From: a bacterium
Lineage (GTDB): Bacteria; Actinomycetota; Acidimicrobiia; Acidimicrobiales; Bin134
Length of the DNA stretch: 64,000 nt
NCBI GenBank assembly: GCA_026705465.1
Contig: JAPPAP010000029.1
Coordinates: 1-64,000 of the forward strand
Reading direction: 5' to 3'
The translations under genes were made by a program, and so were the position numbers. The notes under the pieces are model-generated. The model was not told the origin of the DNA. It searched no databases and saw nothing but the letters and a program-made list of their open reading frames with translations. This document shows, piece after piece, positions 8,232 to 19,594 of the stretch (the stretch's first letter is position 1; every line of letters starts with the position of its first letter).

Positions 8232-9218
8232 ATGGTCAAGAAAGTCTCGGATGGCAGGGCGCCAGTGTTGTGGTGCCGCTGGCCTTGTAGCCGAGTGGGG
8301 CGCCAACTTGGCCGGATCGGACTGATTTTGGTTGTTGGTTCCGCAATCGCCGTCGTTCTTGCTGGGTGTGGGAGGTCATCTGACCAGGAAGCCAGCATCT
8401 CTGCTGCGATTGCTGGTGAATCGGGGATAGACGCCTCAGAAGGCGAAGGGGTCCGCTTCACAGATGTGGCCACCGGTGGGAATCACAGGTGGAATTTCTC
8501 ATGCGGGCTGCGCGCCGATGGGACTGCTCAATGTTGGGGCAAACGCTCCAACGACGGTATAGAAGCGCCTGAAGGGGAGTTCACGGCCATGACTGCCGGT
8601 TACCAACACTTGTGCGGGCTGCACGCCGACGGAACCGCCGATTGCTGGGGCTATACGGCGGGTGCCCCTGAAGGCCAGTTCACCGCCATTTCAGCGGGTG
8701 GAGACCATTCATGCGGCTTGTACGTCGACGGAACCGTCATTTGCTGGGGCCAAGATTGGGCGGGGCAAGCCGATGCCCCCGGCGGCCATTTCACAGCCAT
8801 CTCAGCTGGGTCGTCCCATTCGTGCGGGCTCAGGACTGACAGAACCATCGAATGCTGGGGGTTCACCGACGGAGGACGGATTGGTGCCCCTGGAGGGCAT
8901 TTCACCGCGATCTCAGCTGGTGGAGTCAATTCCTGCGGGCACAGGACCGACGGAACTATCCAATGTTGGGGCAACAACGATGCTCCTCAGGGTCAGTTCA
9001 CTGCCATTTCCGCCGGTGAGAGGCATTCCTGCGGGCTCAGGACCGACGGAACTATCGAATGCTGGGGCGACAACGATTTTGGCCAGTCGAATGCACCAAG
9101 GGGCCACTTCACCACCATCTCAGCCGATTGGATGCACTCCTGCGGGCTCAGGACCGACGGAACTATCGAATGCTGGGGCGACAACCGGAACGGCCAACTG
9201 GACGTGCCTTCAGGCTAG
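8232..9218 (+). CDS. RCC1-repeat lipoprotein
   Basis: This predicted exported lipoprotein of 328 aa has a basic N-region, a hydrophobic stretch (LGRIGLILVVGSAIAVVLAGC) and a lipobox LAGC whose Cys would be lipidated. The mature part is seven tandem repeats of 32-40 aa with the pattern FTAISAG-x-x-HSCGLRTDGTIECWG, matching RCC1-type beta-propeller blades. Each repeat has a conserved C-G and C-W-G pair, giving about fourteen cysteines and possible blade disulfides. The sequence ends right after blade seven. The last blades are nearly identical in DNA, indicating recent duplication. The start is uncertain: TAAGTT (8218-8223) lies 8 nt before this ATG and 5 nt before another at 8229. The binding partner is unknown. 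Confidence 0.75.
   Translation: MVKKVSDGRAPVLWCRWPCSRVGRQLGRIGLILVVGSAIAVVLAGCGRSSDQEASISAAIAGESGIDASEGEGVRFTDVATGGNHRWNFSCGLRADGTAQCWGKRSNDGIEAPEGEFTAMTAGYQHLCGLHADGTADCWGYTAGAPEGQFTAISAGGDHSCGLYVDGTVICWGQDWAGQADAPGGHFTAISAGSSHSCGLRTDRTIECWGFTDGGRIGAPGGHFTAISAGGVNSCGHRTDGTIQCWGNNDAPQGQFTAISAGERHSCGLRTDGTIECWGDNDFGQSNAPRGHFTTISADWMHSCGLRTDGTIECWGDNRNGQLDVPSG
9027..9185 (+). repeat. Two identical 48-bp direct repeats, period 111 bp (RCC1 blades)
   Basis: Bases 9027-9074 and 9138-9185 are identical and separated by exactly 37 codons. A diverged copy begins near 8930. These encode SCGLRTDGTIECWGDN in successive propeller blades, so this is internal gene duplication rather than a noncoding repeat. 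Confidence 0.9.
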
Positions 9219-9253
9219 AAATCGGCCAGGCTCGTGATCTCAGTCGGACGAGC

Positions 9254-10714
9254 TCACACCAGGTTTTCGACGAAGCCTTCGAGCTGGCGGAGGTTGCGGA
9301 CTTCGAAGACTCCGTCGCAGTGGACGCCGTATTCAGAGACGATGGAGTCGCCGGTGTCCCAGTAGGCGCCGGGCTCGGGGTTGAGCCAGAACACCTTGCG
9401 GGCTCGGTGCTCGATCTCTTTGAGGATCCAGGCCTGGGAGGCGTGGTAGTTGTTGCGGGCGTCGCCCAGGATCATCACCGTGGTCTTGGGGCCGACGTCT
9501 TTGCCATAGCGCTCCCAGAACACCTCGAAGGCGTGGCCGTAGTCGGAGTGGCCGTCCACCCACACCACGTCGGCCTCGGCGTTCACTCGGTGGACGGCCT
9601 CGCCGATGTCGTCCACCCCCTCGAAGAAGCTGGTCACCTCGTCGAGGCCGTCGATGAACACAAATGAGCGCACCTTGGAGAACTGGTTGCTGATGGCGTA
9701 CACCAAATGCAGGGTGAATCGGGCGAAGGCGGCCACCGACCCGCTCACATCGGCCACCACCATGATCTCGGGCTTGGCCGGCCGGGGGTAGCGGAATTTG
9801 GGCTCGGCCGGCACGCCTCCGTAGGAGAGGGAGTGGCGCATGGTGTTGCGAAAGTCCAGCGGGCCCTTTCGCCCATGGCGGCGCTTGCGGGCCAGCCGCA
9901 CGGCCAGCTTGCGGGTGAGCGGGTAGATGGCCCGGCGCAGGGCCATCATCTCCTCCCGGCTAGCGTGCATGAAGTCCACGTCTTCGGGCAGGGGCTTGCG
10001 AAGCGTCTTAGCCATGGCCTCCACTCCCCGGTCGGCCACCAGCCGGCGGCGGATCTCGGCCTCCACCTCCTTGCGGAGCTGGTCGATGCGGGCCTCGAAC
10101 TCGTCGCGCTCCAGCCGTTCCTCAAGAGGCGTCAGATCGCCGGGGGCATCATGGCGGGCCTGATCCATCAGACGATCCAGCACGCCATCGAGGTCGAGGT
10201 TTCGCAGTGTGCGATACAGGTAGTAAGTACCGCCCACCGGTCGACCCGGCTCCATGCCGGCGTAGCGCTGCACCGCCTGGCGGGCGATGGCCCGCATGAG
10301 GGCGTCATCGCCCCGCATGAGCGCCTGGAACAGCATCTCGGCCAGCTGTTCGGCCGACATGGCCTCGCCGCCTCCACCGCCCTGGCGGCGCTGCTGGCCG
10401 TCCAACCCGTCGACGAAGTCGGACAAGTCCATGCCCTCGGGCCACTCCCCGTCCACCAGGTCGTATTCCGCCCCCCGCAGCGAGAAATACACCTCGAAGA
10501 CCGTCTCGAAGGCTCGCCAGTGGGCATGGTTCTTCACCAGGGTGGCGGCCAGGGCGTATTTGAACGCATCCCGGTCCTCGATGGGGATGTGCTGGATGGC
10601 CTCCATGGCGTCCAGGTTCTCGGTCAGGCTCACCGGCAAACCGGCGGCCCGCAGCTCGGAGATGAACCCGGCCAGAAGCGCCAGCAGCGGCGAGGTGGCG
10701 GGCTCGACTTTCAT
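9254..10714 (-). CDS. VWA domain protein, CoxE-like
   Basis: This 486-aa cytoplasmic protein has no signal or membrane segment. The N-terminal two-thirds is helical and charged, with a Q/R/G-rich linker (DGQQRRQGGGGGE, about 104-116). The C-terminal third is a von Willebrand A domain starting 'PEIMVVADVSGSVAAFARFT', whose D-x-S-x-S forms the MIDAS metal site, followed by 'VFIDGLDEV' and 'TTVMILGDARNN'. This is the CoxE-like architecture, which works with a MoxR-type ATPase in maturing metalloenzymes such as CO dehydrogenase. It lies 21 nt downstream of the MoxR gene. No cox structural genes are near, so the client is unknown. Confidence 0.85.
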   Translation of the reverse strand: MKVEPATSPLLALLAGFISELRAAGLPVSLTENLDAMEAIQHIPIEDRDAFKYALAATLVKNHAHWRAFETVFEVYFSLRGAEYDLVDGEWPEGMDLSDFVDGLDGQQRRQGGGGGEAMSAEQLAEMLFQALMRGDDALMRAIARQAVQRYAGMEPGRPVGGTYYLYRTLRNLDLDGVLDRLMDQARHDAPGDLTPLEERLERDEFEARIDQLRKEVEAEIRRRLVADRGVEAMAKTLRKPLPEDVDFMHASREEMMALRRAIYPLTRKLAVRLARKRRHGRKGPLDFRNTMRHSLSYGGVPAEPKFRYPRPAKPEIMVVADVSGSVAAFARFTLHLVYAISNQFSKVRSFVFIDGLDEVTSFFEGVDDIGEAVHRVNAEADVVWVDGHSDYGHAFEVFWERYGKDVGPKTTVMILGDARNNYHASQAWILKEIEHRARKVFWLNPEPGAYWDTGDSIVSEYGVHCDGVFEVRNLRQLEGFVENLV

Positions 10715-10735
10715 GGCAGCCTCAGCGCGGGACGA

Positions 10736-11650
10736 CTACGGAGTTGCGGCCGGAACAGCAAACTCCTCGTCGGAGGAGGCGAACTCCTTCAGCGCCTTCT
10801 CGATATCACTGCGGTACTTGAGCAGGATGTTGACTGTCTCAGCCGCGGTGTCGGCGTCGATGTGCTCCACTCCGAGCAGCACCAGGGTGCGGGCCCAGTC
10901 CAGGGTCTCCGACACCGACGGGGCCTTCTTCAGCTCGATCTGGCGGACCGATCGCACGATGCGAGCCACCTGGTCGGCCAGGCTCTCACCCACGCCGGGC
11001 ACCTTGGCCAGCACAATCTCTTTCTCCCGGTCGAGATCGGGATAGTCGATGTGCAAGAACAGGCACCGCCGCTTCAGAGCCTCCGACAGCTCCCGGGTGT
11101 TGTTGGAGGTGAGGAACACCAACGGGATCTGGCTGGCGGCCACCGTGCCCAGCTCGGGGATGGACACCTGGTAGTCGGACAGAATCTCCAACAGCAGCGC
11201 CTCGGTCTCGATCTCCACCCGGTCGACCTCGTCGATGAGCAGCACCACCGGCTCCGCGGCGCGGATGGCCTCTAGCAGCGGCCGGGTGAGCAGGAACTCC
11301 TCAGAAAACAGGTCGTCTTCGATCTGCTGCCACATGCCCTCGCCCTCGGGGTCTTCTCCCTGGCGCTCGGCTTGGATGCGCAGCAGCTGCTTCTTGTAGT
11401 TCCACTCGTACAGCGCCTTGGACTCGTCGAGCCCCTCATAGCACTGGAGGCGGATAAGGCGGGCCCCGGTGGCCTCGGCCACGCTCTTGGCCAGCTGGGT
11501 CTTGCCCGTGCCCGCCGGGCCCTCCACCAGCACCGGCTTCTGAAGCCGCTCGGCCAGATAGACCACTCCGGCGATGCCCTCATCGGCCAGGTACTGCACA
11601 CCGCTCAGGCCCTTGCGCACCGAGTCGACGTCAGCGAAGGAGAAGCTCAT
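10736..11650 (-). CDS. MoxR-family AAA+ ATPase
   Basis: This 304-aa chaperone-like ATPase has Walker A GPAGTGKT at 44-51, Walker B VVLLIDEVDR at about 137-146, a sensor-1 'FLTSNN' and an arginine finger 'EALKRRCLFLHIDYP', all standard for MoxR/CoxD. It covers essentially one AAA+ module plus lid. With the CoxE-like VWA gene 21 nt downstream it forms the usual MoxR-VWA pair, in which the ATPase remodels a target presented by the VWA partner. TAGCCT (minus strand, 11657-11662) sits 6 nt before the ATG with no ribosome-binding site, so this is probably a leaderless start and the promoter of the pair. Confidence 0.92.
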   Translation of the reverse strand: MSFSFADVDSVRKGLSGVQYLADEGIAGVVYLAERLQKPVLVEGPAGTGKTQLAKSVAEATGARLIRLQCYEGLDESKALYEWNYKKQLLRIQAERQGEDPEGEGMWQQIEDDLFSEEFLLTRPLLEAIRAAEPVVLLIDEVDRVEIETEALLLEILSDYQVSIPELGTVAASQIPLVFLTSNNTRELSEALKRRCLFLHIDYPDLDREKEIVLAKVPGVGESLADQVARIVRSVRQIELKKAPSVSETLDWARTLVLLGVEHIDADTAAETVNILLKYRSDIEKALKEFASSDEEFAVPAATP

Positions 11651-11698
11651 GGTTGAAGGCTACGTCTCGCTCGCTCAAGCTCCGAAATCAGCAAATCC

Positions 11699-12955
11699 CT
11701 AGGCGCGTACCTGGCCCTCGCCCCGCACCACGTACTTGGTGGTGGTGAGCTGGCGCAGCCCCATGGGGCCTCGGGCGTGCAGTTTCTGGGTGCTGATGCC
11801 GATTTCAGCGCCGAAGCCGAACTCCTCGCCGTCCACAAACCGGGTGGAGGCGTTGACCAGCACCGCAGCGGCGTCCACCTCGGTGCAGAACCGGTCGGCG
11901 GCGTCCAGATCGGCAGTGATAATGGCCTCGCTATGGCCACTGCCGGTGTCGTTCACATGGGCAATGGCCTCGTCCAGGCTGTCGACCACTTTCACTGACA
12001 GCTTCAGATCCAAGAACTCAGTGAAGTAGTCGGCTTCGGTGGCCTCGCCGATGCGATCCGACCCCAAGATTGTCTGAGAGGCCTCGTCGCCCACCAGCTC
12101 CACGCCGGCCAGGTCGTCGGCCAAAGGGGGCAGCAACTCGGCCGCCACCGCCTGGTGTACCACCAGGGACTCGGCCGCGTTGCACACCGACGGGCGCTGG
12201 GTCTTGGCATTCACCACGATGCGCCGGGCCATGTCCAGATCGGCGGAGGCGTCCACGTAGACGTGGCAGTTACCGTCGCCATCGATGACATAGGGCACGG
12301 TGGCGTTCTCCAAGATGGAAGCGATCAGCCCGGGACCGCCTCGAGGGATGAGACAGTCGATACTGTCCCGGAGCTGCATGAACTCCGCTGCGGCGGCGTG
12401 GCTGGTGTCGGACACCAGCACCAAGGCATCGCTGGGCAACCCGGCCTTCTCATACGCATCCCGCATCACCCCGGCAATGGCCAGATTGGAGCCCAGGGCG
12501 CTGGAAGACCCCCGCAAAAACGCGGCGTTGCCCGACTTGAGGCACAGGCCGGCGGCATCGCTGGTCACGTTGGGGCGGCTCTCGTACACGATGGCCACCA
12601 CCCCCAGGGGCACCCGCACCTGGCTGATCCGCAGGCCGGAGGGCACCACCCAGCCACCGACAATCTCCCCTACCGGGTCGGTCAAACCAGCTACCTTGCG
12701 CAAGCCCCCGGCCATTCCCTCTAATCGGGAGTCGGTCAGCCGGAGCCGGTCGACGAGGGTGGCGCTCATACCCGACGCGGCGGCTGCCTCCACATCGGCC
12801 CGATTGGCCTCCAAGAGGTCATCGCGGGCCTGTTCGAGTTGGTCGGCGGCCAGCAGCAGCGCATGGTTCTTGGTTTCGGTGTCGGCGGAGGCCAGGACTC
12901 GGGCCGCGGCCTTGGCCCGGTCGGCCAACTCGGCCATGCTCGTATCTGCGCTCAC
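11699..12955 (-). CDS. proA: Glutamate-5-semialdehyde dehydrogenase (gamma-glutamyl phosphate reductase)
   Basis: This 418-aa enzyme does the second step of proline synthesis: NADPH reduction of gamma-glutamyl phosphate to glutamate-5-semialdehyde. Family landmarks are VPLGVVAIVYESRPNVTSDAAGLCLKSGNAAFLRGSS (cofactor region), 'LIPRGGPGLI', and the catalytic-Cys segment KTQRPSVCNAAESLVVH. The C-terminal 'EFGFGAEIGISTQKLHARGPMGLRQLTTTKY' is diagnostic of ProA. The open frame runs far upstream, but the GTG at 12955 gives the normal length and has TACGCT 6 nt upstream; the ATG at 12937 is the alternative. Its partner proB lies 1.9 kb away across murJ, so the two are not in one operon. Confidence 0.95.
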   Translation of the reverse strand: MSADTSMAELADRAKAAARVLASADTETKNHALLLAADQLEQARDDLLEANRADVEAAAASGMSATLVDRLRLTDSRLEGMAGGLRKVAGLTDPVGEIVGGWVVPSGLRISQVRVPLGVVAIVYESRPNVTSDAAGLCLKSGNAAFLRGSSSALGSNLAIAGVMRDAYEKAGLPSDALVLVSDTSHAAAAEFMQLRDSIDCLIPRGGPGLIASILENATVPYVIDGDGNCHVYVDASADLDMARRIVVNAKTQRPSVCNAAESLVVHQAVAAELLPPLADDLAGVELVGDEASQTILGSDRIGEATEADYFTEFLDLKLSVKVVDSLDEAIAHVNDTGSGHSEAIITADLDAADRFCTEVDAAAVLVNASTRFVDGEEFGFGAEIGISTQKLHARGPMGLRQLTTTKYVVRGEGQVRA

Positions 12956-13105
12956 CGCATGAGCGTACCCGACAGGGGTTCGGCTCCTTGAAGTGCTTTG
13001 TTCGGGGTACGGGCGCTCGGGCTGCCCAAAATGAACCCTTTGCTCCGGTAGCGTGTTTTGGCATTCCACCGGTTGAACAACGACTTGACGGCTCCAACGA
13101 CATCC

Positions 13106-13185
13106 CGCGCCCCAGCGGCGAGGGAGCGGCCAGGAATCAAACTGATGTCTGATACGCCAACCGCCGCGCGCCCCAGCGGCAAGGG
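13106..13185 (+). repeat. 19-bp near-identical direct repeat flanking the murJ start
   Basis: CGCGCCCCAGCGGCGAGGG at 13106-13124 recurs at 13167-13185 with one mismatch, 61 bp apart. The first copy is in the 5' noncoding region and the second is inside codons 8-14 of murJ. The spacing is not a multiple of three, so it is not a protein repeat. Confidence 0.75.
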
Positions 13186-14816
13186 GGCAGTTTTGGTGGG
13201 CACAGGCATCTTCTTGTCCCGAGTCTCCGGCATTGGCCGAGAGGTAGCCGTGGCCGCATTCATCGGAGCGGGCCGCGTCGGCGACGCCTATCGGGCTGCC
13301 TTGACCATTCCCCGCCTTCTGCAAAACCTGCTGGGTGAGGGGGTGCTGTCCGCCTCGTTTATTCCCATCTACTCGCAACTGGTCGAGCAGGGCCGGCGCA
13401 AGGACGCCGGACGGCTGGCCGGAGCGGTGTTCGGGCTTTTGGCCGTGGTCACCGGGTTGTTGGTGCTGGCCGGTTGGTTGCTGGCCGAACCGTTGGTGTC
13501 GCTGTTGTTGTGGCGGCTGTCAGACGACACCGCCGACTTAACCGTCGAACTGGTGAGAGTGATGTTCGCCGGGATCGGCTTCATCGTGCTGGCGGCATGG
13601 ACTCTGGGGGTACTCAGCGCCCACCGCCGCTTCTTCTTGTCCTTTGCCGCTCCAGTGATCTGGAACGCCGCCCAGGTGGGGTTCATGGTGGGGGCCTGGC
13701 TGGTGTGGCACAACGTCGACCCGGCGACCCGGGCCTCCGACGTGGCCAAGATGGCGGCCTTGGGAGTGGTGCTGGGCGGGGCCCTCCAGTTCTTGGTGCA
13801 GGTGCCATTGGTGCTCCGGCTGGTACCGACGCTGCGGCTTAGCCTCAATTGGCGACGCCCCGACGTCCGCACCGTGCTCAACCGGTTCGGCCCTGCGCTG
13901 ATCGGCCGGGGAGTGGTGCAGGTATCGGCCTACGTGGACCTGATCTTGGCCGGACTGCTGGCCGGAGGGGCCATTGCCGCCTTGGGGTTCGCCCAGGTGA
14001 TCTACTTCTTGCCCATCAGCCTGTTTGCCATGAGCGTGGCGGCCAGCGACCTTCCCGAGATGGCCCGAGAGCAGGGCGACCTCGAGGTTCTGAGGCGGCG
14101 CTTGCAAACCGGTCTGGACCGCATCGGGTTCTACGTGCTGTTCTCGGCAGTGGCGTTCATCACCATGGGCGGGTTGATTGTGGGGGCGCTGTTGGAGCGG
14201 GGGCAGTTCAGCGGCGACCAGACCGTGCAGGTGTGGTGGATCTTGGCCGCCTACTCCCTGGGACTGGTGGCCTCGGCGTCGTCTCGCCTGTTGCAGAACG
14301 CCTGCTTTGCGGCCGGCGATGCCAAAGGGCCCGCTCGGGTGGCGGTGGTGCGGGTGGTTCTGGCTGCGGTGGTGGGTGTGGTGCTTATGTTCAGCTTCGA
14401 CTCCTACGCCGTGGTCAACGGCAGTGTGGAGCGGCTGGGGGACTTTCAAGTGCTGTCGCCGCTGTCGGATGCCGAACGGGCCGGCGAAGCGGTGCGGCTG
14501 GGGGCGGTGGGACTTGCCTTGGGCAGCACGGTGGCCGCCTGGGTGGAGTACGGCATCTTGCGCCATCGGGTCCGCTACTTATTAGGCCGCCGTCAGCCGG
14601 TGAAGGGGCCGACAGGACGCCTGGCTGTCGCCGCCCTGTCCGCTGCCGTTTTGGGCGCAGTTCTGGCCTGGGGCCTTGATCCGCTGCCGCTGCTGGTGGC
14701 CGCGCCGTTCTCGCTGCTGCTAACCGGGGTGGTCTATGTGATTTTGGGCCGCGGCTCGGGAGTGGCGGCGGCCGAAGAGGCTGCGACGTTGATGGAGCAG
14801 GGCGTAGACCGAATAA

Positions 14817-17203
<2,387 letters not shown>

Positions 17204-17252
17204 TCAATCCGCACTCGTCTGAGCCAAGCGGCTGTGAGCCGCTGGGAGACGA

Positions 17253-17504
17253 TCAGCCGGGGATGACGTCGACGAGCTTGCGGCGTCGCCGGCGGCCGAA
17301 CTTGACCCGCCCGTCGGCGGTGGCGAACAGGGTGTCGTCGCGGCCTCGCCCCACGTTCTCGCCGGGATGGATGCGGGTTCCCCGCTGGCGCACAATGATC
17401 GATCCGGCAGTCACCTGCGTACCGTCGAACACCTTCACCCCGAGGCGCTTGGGGTTGGAGTCACGGCCGTTCCGAGTTGAGCCGCCGCCTTTGGTCTTGG
17501 ACAT
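17253..17504 (-). CDS. rpmA: 50S ribosomal protein bL27
   Basis: This 83-aa protein begins [48 protein letters not shown], which is bL27. The flexible basic N-terminus reaches the peptidyl-transferase centre. There is no cleavable N-terminal extension like that in Firmicutes. The very basic C-terminal RRRRRK run is a short addition. It lies 24 nt after rplU in the standard rplU-rpmA-obg order. Confidence 0.97.
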   Translation of the reverse strand: MSKTKGGGSTRNGRDSNPKRLGVKVFDGTQVTAGSIIVRQRGTRIHPGENVGRGRDDTLFATADGRVKFGRRRRRKLVDVIPG

Positions 17505-17528
17505 CTTTTGCTCCCTTCGGTATTCGGT

Positions 17529-17834
17529 CTAGGCCTTGATGGCCGTGATCTGAATGCGGGACTTGCGCTGGCGATGGCCCCACCGCCGACGCTGGTTGCT
17601 CTTGTTCTTGTAGGTGAAACCGTTGATCTTGCGGTCTTTGACCGAGTCCACCACCGTAGCGGTGACCGTGGCCTTGCCGAGCTGATCGGGAGCGGCGGTT
17701 ACCGAGTCGCCGTCTACCAACAACAGCGGGGTCAGCTGGACCTCAGCCCCGGGCTCACCCAGCAGCTCCACATCGAGGATCTGGCCCTCTTCTACCTTGT
17801 ACTGCTTTCCGCCTGTGCGGATGACGGCATACAC
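17529..17834 (-). CDS. rplU: 50S ribosomal protein bL21
   Basis: This 101-aa protein begins MYAVIRTGGKQYKVEEGQILDVELL and ends with the basic tail 'KNKSNQRRRWGHRQRKSRIQITAIKA', both typical of bL21, which binds 23S rRNA near L20. The GTG start (GTGTATGCC) has a GAGG element upstream. The 98 nt separating it from rne could hold a promoter or leader, but I see no clear terminator or recognisable ribosomal-protein leader. Confidence 0.97.
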   Translation of the reverse strand: MYAVIRTGGKQYKVEEGQILDVELLGEPGAEVQLTPLLLVDGDSVTAAPDQLGKATVTATVVDSVKDRKINGFTYKNKSNQRRRWGHRQRKSRIQITAIKA

Positions 17835-17932
17835 CTGCTTGCGCCTCGCTCACTACTTGCCGGCAGGTCCGAAGGACAATTCTAGACGAACCATCAGCCA
17901 CCAACCCCAACTGTTATGGGCCAGCCAAACGG

Positions 17933-19579
17933 CTATTTCTTTGATGTCAGGTTGCGGTCTAGCTCCAAGCCCCGCCCCTCGCAGGTCGGACAGACCGAAG
18001 AGCACGACTCCAGCAGGCCCTCTCCGATGCGCTTGCGGGTCATCTCCACCAAGCCCAACTCGGAGATGTCCAGCACCTGGGTGCGGGTCTTGTCCCAAGC
18101 CAGCGACTCCCGGAAAACCTTCATGAGCTCATCGCGGTTGCCCCGCTTCTCCATGTCCACGAAGTCGATCACGATGATCCCGCCGATGTCGCGCAGCCGG
18201 AGCTGGCGGGGGATCTCCTGGGCCGCCTCCAGGTTGTTGCGGAACACCGTCTCCTCCAGACTGGAGTCACCAACGTTCTTTCCGGTGTTCACGTCGATGA
18301 CCGTGAGTGCCTCGGTGCTCTCAATGATGAGCGAGCCGCCGCCGGGGAGCCACACCTTCTTGTCCAGAGCCTTGACGAATTGCTCGTGTACGTGGTGGCG
18401 CTCCATCAGGCTGAGATGCTCGTTCTCGGCGTCGTAGTACTCGAGCCGCTCCACCAGCTCGGGGGCCACGCTGGACACGTAGTCGTGTACCCCGTCGAAC
18501 AGGCGGCGGTCGTCGATGTGGACCGACCGGAAGTCCTGATTGAATTCCTCTCGGATGACTCGGACCGCCATCTCGGGCTCCCGATACAGCAGTGCGGGCA
18601 CCTGGCTGCGCTTGGACAAAGCGTCGATCTCCTCCCATTGCGACACCAGCCGCTTCACGTCGCGCTCCAGTTCCTCGGCGGTGATCTTCTCGGCCGCGGT
18701 GCGCACGATGATCCCATGCTCTTCCGGCTTGCACCGATCGAGCACTTTTCGCAGCCGCTTGCGCTCCTTGTCGGGAAGCCGCTTGGAGATGCCATAGGTC
18801 TTGGAGTTGGGCACCAGCACCACAAACCGGCCCGGCAGCGACACTTCCTGGGTCAGCCGGGCTCCCTTGTGGGCGATGGGGTTCTTGGTGACCTGGCACA
18901 TGATGGTCTGACGCGCTTCCAAAAGGTTCTCGATGCGGGGCGAGCCGTTCGAGGTCTCCACGTCGTCGGGGTCGAATACCACATCGCCCCGGTACAGCAC
19001 CGCATTCTTGGGAGTGCCGATGTCCACGAATGCGGCCTCCATGCCGGGTAGCACGTTTTGGACCCGACCCAAGTAGATGTTGCCGTGGATCTCACCGACG
19101 TCGTCGGCCGGGCGGGAGACGTAATGCTCGATCAGCGCCCGACCCTCCAACACTGCGATCTGGGTGACTTCCGGGCGGACTTGGACCAGCATCATGTAGC
19201 GGCCCACCGGTCGGCCTTTGCGTCGACGGCCTCGACGGCGCTCCAGAGTCTTCTCGTCCAGCTCTACTGGTCCGTCGGATACCCGGTGCTCCACCGGCTG
19301 GACCGGGCGGCTGCCTCCCCCGCGGCCCCGCCCGCCTCGACGACGGCGGCGCTTGCGGCCCGACCCAGAACCGCCTCCGCCTGAGTTCGAGCCTCCCCCT
19401 GAGCCCGAGCCCCCGGATGTGCCCGACCCGTTTCCGGCAGGCGCGGGGCGGGTATCGCCGATCTTTGGGCGATTGTCAGAAGGTGGTGGCGCGGGGCGGG
19501 TATCGCCGATCTTTGGGCGGCTGTCAGAAGGTGGTGGCGCGGGGCGGGTATCGCCGATCTTTGGGCGATTTTCGGTCAT
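17933..19579 (-). CDS. rne: Ribonuclease E/G with repetitive N-terminal extension
   Basis: This 548-aa endoribonuclease handles rRNA and mRNA processing. The first 80 residues are low-complexity: three copies of RPKIGDTRPAPPPSD, then a Gly/Ser tract, then an Arg/Gly-rich RNA-binding-like stretch. The catalytic core follows, with S1-like 'EIHGNIYLGRVQNVLPGMEAAFVDIG', 5'-sensor and RNase-H-like sections, catalytic Asp motifs 'LTVIDVNTGK' and 'GGIIVIDFVDM', and Zn-link CPTCEGRG near the end. Actinobacterial RNase E enzymes often carry their disordered region at the N-terminus. The start has GAAAGGA upstream and lies 15 nt after the DUF2344 gene. Confidence 0.95.
   Translation of the reverse strand: MTENRPKIGDTRPAPPPSDSRPKIGDTRPAPPPSDNRPKIGDTRPAPAGNGSGTSGGSGSGGGSNSGGGGSGSGRKRRRRRGGRGRGGGSRPVQPVEHRVSDGPVELDEKTLERRRGRRRKGRPVGRYMMLVQVRPEVTQIAVLEGRALIEHYVSRPADDVGEIHGNIYLGRVQNVLPGMEAAFVDIGTPKNAVLYRGDVVFDPDDVETSNGSPRIENLLEARQTIMCQVTKNPIAHKGARLTQEVSLPGRFVVLVPNSKTYGISKRLPDKERKRLRKVLDRCKPEEHGIIVRTAAEKITAEELERDVKRLVSQWEEIDALSKRSQVPALLYREPEMAVRVIREEFNQDFRSVHIDDRRLFDGVHDYVSSVAPELVERLEYYDAENEHLSLMERHHVHEQFVKALDKKVWLPGGGSLIIESTEALTVIDVNTGKNVGDSSLEETVFRNNLEAAQEIPRQLRLRDIGGIIVIDFVDMEKRGNRDELMKVFRESLAWDKTRTQVLDISELGLVEMTRKRIGEGLLESCSSVCPTCEGRGLELDRNLTSKK
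19441..19575 (-). repeat. Three tandem 48-bp repeats in the 5' end of rne
   Basis: Units at 19441-19488 and 19489-19536, and a partial unit from 19537, each encode a 16-aa proline-rich unit (RPKIGDTRPAPPPSDN/S). They are almost identical in DNA, so copy number is probably variable between strains. Confidence 0.9.
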
Positions 19580-19594
19580 TTATGTAGTCCTTTC

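Noticed and set aside
8500-9190. Regular repeats that could suggest a CRISPR array
   Set aside because: Repeats keep a reading frame, encode RCC1 blades, and the intervening segments also encode conserved residues. No CRISPR array or cas gene is present.
9707-11275. 522-codon plus-strand open frame opposite the VWA and MoxR genes
   Set aside because: G+C-rich antisense shadow. The minus-strand genes carry complete VWA and AAA+ motifs.
11699-13378. 559-codon version of ProA
   Set aside because: The first 140 codons run antisense to the murJ 5' end and lack ProA similarity. GTG at 12955 gives normal length.
17835-17932. Ribosomal-protein leader RNA before rplU
   Set aside because: No convincing conserved stem set was visible; only a 4-bp hairpin at 17924-17935 near the rne stop.
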